From: Actinoplanes couchii
Lineage (GTDB): Bacteria; Actinomycetota; Actinomycetes; Mycobacteriales; Micromonosporaceae
DNA length: 64,000 bases
Direction of reading: 5' to 3'
Assembly: GCF_016862075.1 (NCBI RefSeq)
Contig: NZ_BOMG01000006.1
Span: 62,001 to 126,000 of the forward strand
In this document: one piece after another, positions 62,874 through 64,000 of the stretch
Layout of the letters: each line of letters starts with the position of its first letter
Position numbering within the stretch: position 1 is the stretch's first letter
Notes under the pieces: generated by a model
Told to the model about the DNA's origin: nothing
Databases searched by the model: none
The model's input: only the letters and a program-made list of their open reading frames with translations
Position numbers and translations under genes: made by a program

Positions 62874-62901
62874 ATGTTAACGATCACAAATTCACTGTCA
62901 A
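62874..62901 (-). promoter_or_regulatory. Promoter and LacI-type operator of the GH43 gene
   Basis: On the minus strand, a perfect TTGACA (complement of 62896-62901) and TAACAT (complement of 62874-62879) are 16 bp apart. The imperfect palindrome TGTTAACGATCACA (62875-62888), with the central CG of LacI-family sites, overlaps the -10 element, which suits repression. The -35 overlaps the stop codon of the GAF-ANTAR gene. Confidence 0.6.
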
Positions 62902-63590
62902 GGGCGTCGATGTGTACGGGCCACCAGATCGGTCGCCACATCCCGCAGCTTGCGATTCGCGTCCTGGGAGACCCGGGCCAGGATCGCGAACGCCTCGTCC
63001 GGGCCGCACCCGCGCTGCCCCATCACGATCCCCTTGGCCTGTTCGATCACCGCCCGGCTCTCCATCGCCGCCTGCATCTGCCGGACCAGGGCGGCAGTGG
63101 TGTCGTAGAGATCGGCGTTGGACAGGGCCACCGCGGCGTACCCGGCGAAGGCCTGGGCCAGCTCCACCGACTCGGCGTCGAAGGCCCGCTCGGTGGTCGC
63201 GTAGAGGTTCAGCGCGCCCACCGTCTGATGCCGGATCGGGAGCCCGACCGAGAGCGCACTGCGTACTCCGACACTTCCGGCATGCTCCGCCCAACCCGGC
63301 CATCTCCGGTCGCCTGCCACCGCGCCGACGGTCACCGTCCGGCGGTCCGCCGCGGCGTCCAGGCAGGGCCCCTGGTGGTACGTGTACTGCCACTCGTCCA
63401 GGATCGAGGCCGCCGTGCCGGTGCTCGCCACGGTCCGCGGACCGCCGTCGCGGACCAGCGTCACCGACACCTCGTCCGCCCCGGGAACCGCCTGCCCGGC
63501 CAGGTCGGCGACCCGGGCCAGCACCCCGTCCAGCCCGGTGTCACCGAGGCTGATCCGGACCAGCTCGCGGAACGCGTCGACGGTCTCCAT
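62898..63590 (-). CDS. GAF and ANTAR domain RNA-binding regulator
   Basis: A 230-residue protein. A GAF domain spans residues 20-150 (YHQGPCLDAAADRRTVTVG, VRSALSVGLPIRHQTVGALNLYA), with an ANTAR domain from 165 to 225 (AVIEQAKGIVMGQRGCGPDEAFAILARVSQDANRKLRDVATDLV). ANTAR domains bind paired hairpins in nascent RNA to prevent termination. Here the GAF domain would sense a small ligand or redox state. The ATG at 63590 is supported by the conserved ETVDAFRELVRISLG start. It is divergent from a second GAF protein, with about 200 bp between them. Confidence 0.9.
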   Translation of the reverse strand: METVDAFRELVRISLGDTGLDGVLARVADLAGQAVPGADEVSVTLVRDGGPRTVASTGTAASILDEWQYTYHQGPCLDAAADRRTVTVGAVAGDRRWPGWAEHAGSVGVRSALSVGLPIRHQTVGALNLYATTERAFDAESVELAQAFAGYAAVALSNADLYDTTAALVRQMQAAMESRAVIEQAKGIVMGQRGCGPDEAFAILARVSQDANRKLRDVATDLVARTHRRP

Positions 63591-63791
63591 CCCGGGGCTG
63601 TACCCGTGGGTCCGGCGTCTACACCGGCCGGTAGTATCGGCCTTTCGACCGGAGCCGGACACGGCACCGGTCCACCAGCGTCAAGCAGCGGCGCGAAACC
63701 GCGGGTCAGCAGACCTGCGGACATCCACATCGATCGACAGGCACGGGCCGCCGGGTGGCGGTTCGCGCACCGCTGCGGGGAACCACTGACG

Positions 63792-64000
63792 TTGAAGGCG
63801 CACGACCGGACCGATGCTGTTTCCGCTCTCGCGGAGCTCGGTCACATCAAGCTGGGTGAAACCGATCTCGACGGTGTCCTGCACCGGGTCGCGGATCTCG
63901 CCGTCCGTACCCTGCCCGGGGCGGTGCAGGCCTCGATCACCCTGTCCCGCGACCAGGGTGCGCACACCGGGGCGGCGGCGCTGCTGCTGGACCGGTGGCA
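63792..64000 (+). CDS. GAF-domain protein, N-terminal fragment cut by window end
   Basis: The 69 visible codons (KAHDRTDAVSALAELGHIKLGETDLDGVLHRVADLAVRTLPGAVQASITLSRDQG) align with the start of the divergent GAF-ANTAR protein (LVRISLGDTGLDGVLARVADLAGQAVPGADEVSVTLVRDGG), so it is probably a paralogue. The start is given as TTG 63792 with GGGGAA upstream, but an alternative start is possible. No stop is reached. Confidence 0.7.
   Translation, partial: MKAHDRTDAVSALAELGHIKLGETDLDGVLHRVADLAVRTLPGAVQASITLSRDQGAHTGAAALLLDRW

Overview
This is GC-rich actinobacterial chromosome. GTG starts are common, third codon positions are almost always G or C, and the gene content (PTS-type dihydroxyacetone kinase, a mycothiol-dependent isomerase family member, ANTAR regulators, secreted GH10 and GH43 enzymes, a fabG4/fadA2/htdX block like that of mycobacteria) fits a soil actinomycete, most likely Micromonosporaceae such as Actinoplanes. 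The genus is an inference. I found no rRNA, tRNA, CRISPR array, prophage or complete insertion sequence.

Layout. 1-7263: lipid metabolism, with an acyl-CoA synthetase (cut by the window edge), an acyl-CoA dehydrogenase, a thiolase divergent from a two-domain FabG, and a MaoC-type dehydratase. The dehydrogenase promoter and the thiolase/FabG promoter share an 11-bp motif. 7245-9541: a compact three-gene operon ending in a ComEC-like metallo-beta-lactamase-fold protein; its two partners have no recognised function, and it is the best candidate for an undescribed system. 9672-14212: a GH10 xylanase with CBM2, then a dihydroxyacetone kinase locus (HPr and DhaM on one strand, DhaK and DhaL on the other) and an acetoacetate-decarboxylase-like protein. 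14268-20648: YibE/F membrane protein, DUF4360 secreted protein, and a NicO-type metal exporter coupled to a TPR protein and divergent from a DUF4331 protein. 20656-27271: RecD2 helicase, acetyl-xylan esterase family hydrolase, a large membrane protein, YggT and an aldo/keto reductase.

27316-29656: a lone TnpB-related protein with a degenerate nuclease motif, followed by a gene-poor, strand-asymmetric stretch. 29657-34958: two benzaldehyde-type dehydrogenases around an IclR regulator, then an alpha/beta hydrolase divergent from a MarR regulator over two palindromic operators. 35036-44580: amino-acid dehydrogenase with its Lrp regulator, methyltransferase, HAD phosphatase, MDMPI-family protein, an untidy zone (39.4-41.0 kb) with a ribbon-helix-helix protein, a 58-aa membrane protein, gene remnants and a dispersed repeat, then DeoR, DUF4406-like, secreted hydrolase and LysR genes. 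44683-52473: PutA for proline catabolism, aldo/keto reductase, beta-propeller protein, XRE/MmyB regulator, MBL hydrolase and a cis-prenyltransferase.

52823-64000: secreted PAP2 phosphatase with an autotransporter-type repeat, a frameshifted nuclease/phosphatase-jacalin gene, PrsW protease, PLP decarboxylase, a tandem pair of paralogous repeat proteins of which the first is broken, a secreted GH43-ricin enzyme under a LacI-type operator, and two divergent GAF-domain regulators, the last cut by the window end. Strong hairpins mark most convergent gene ends.
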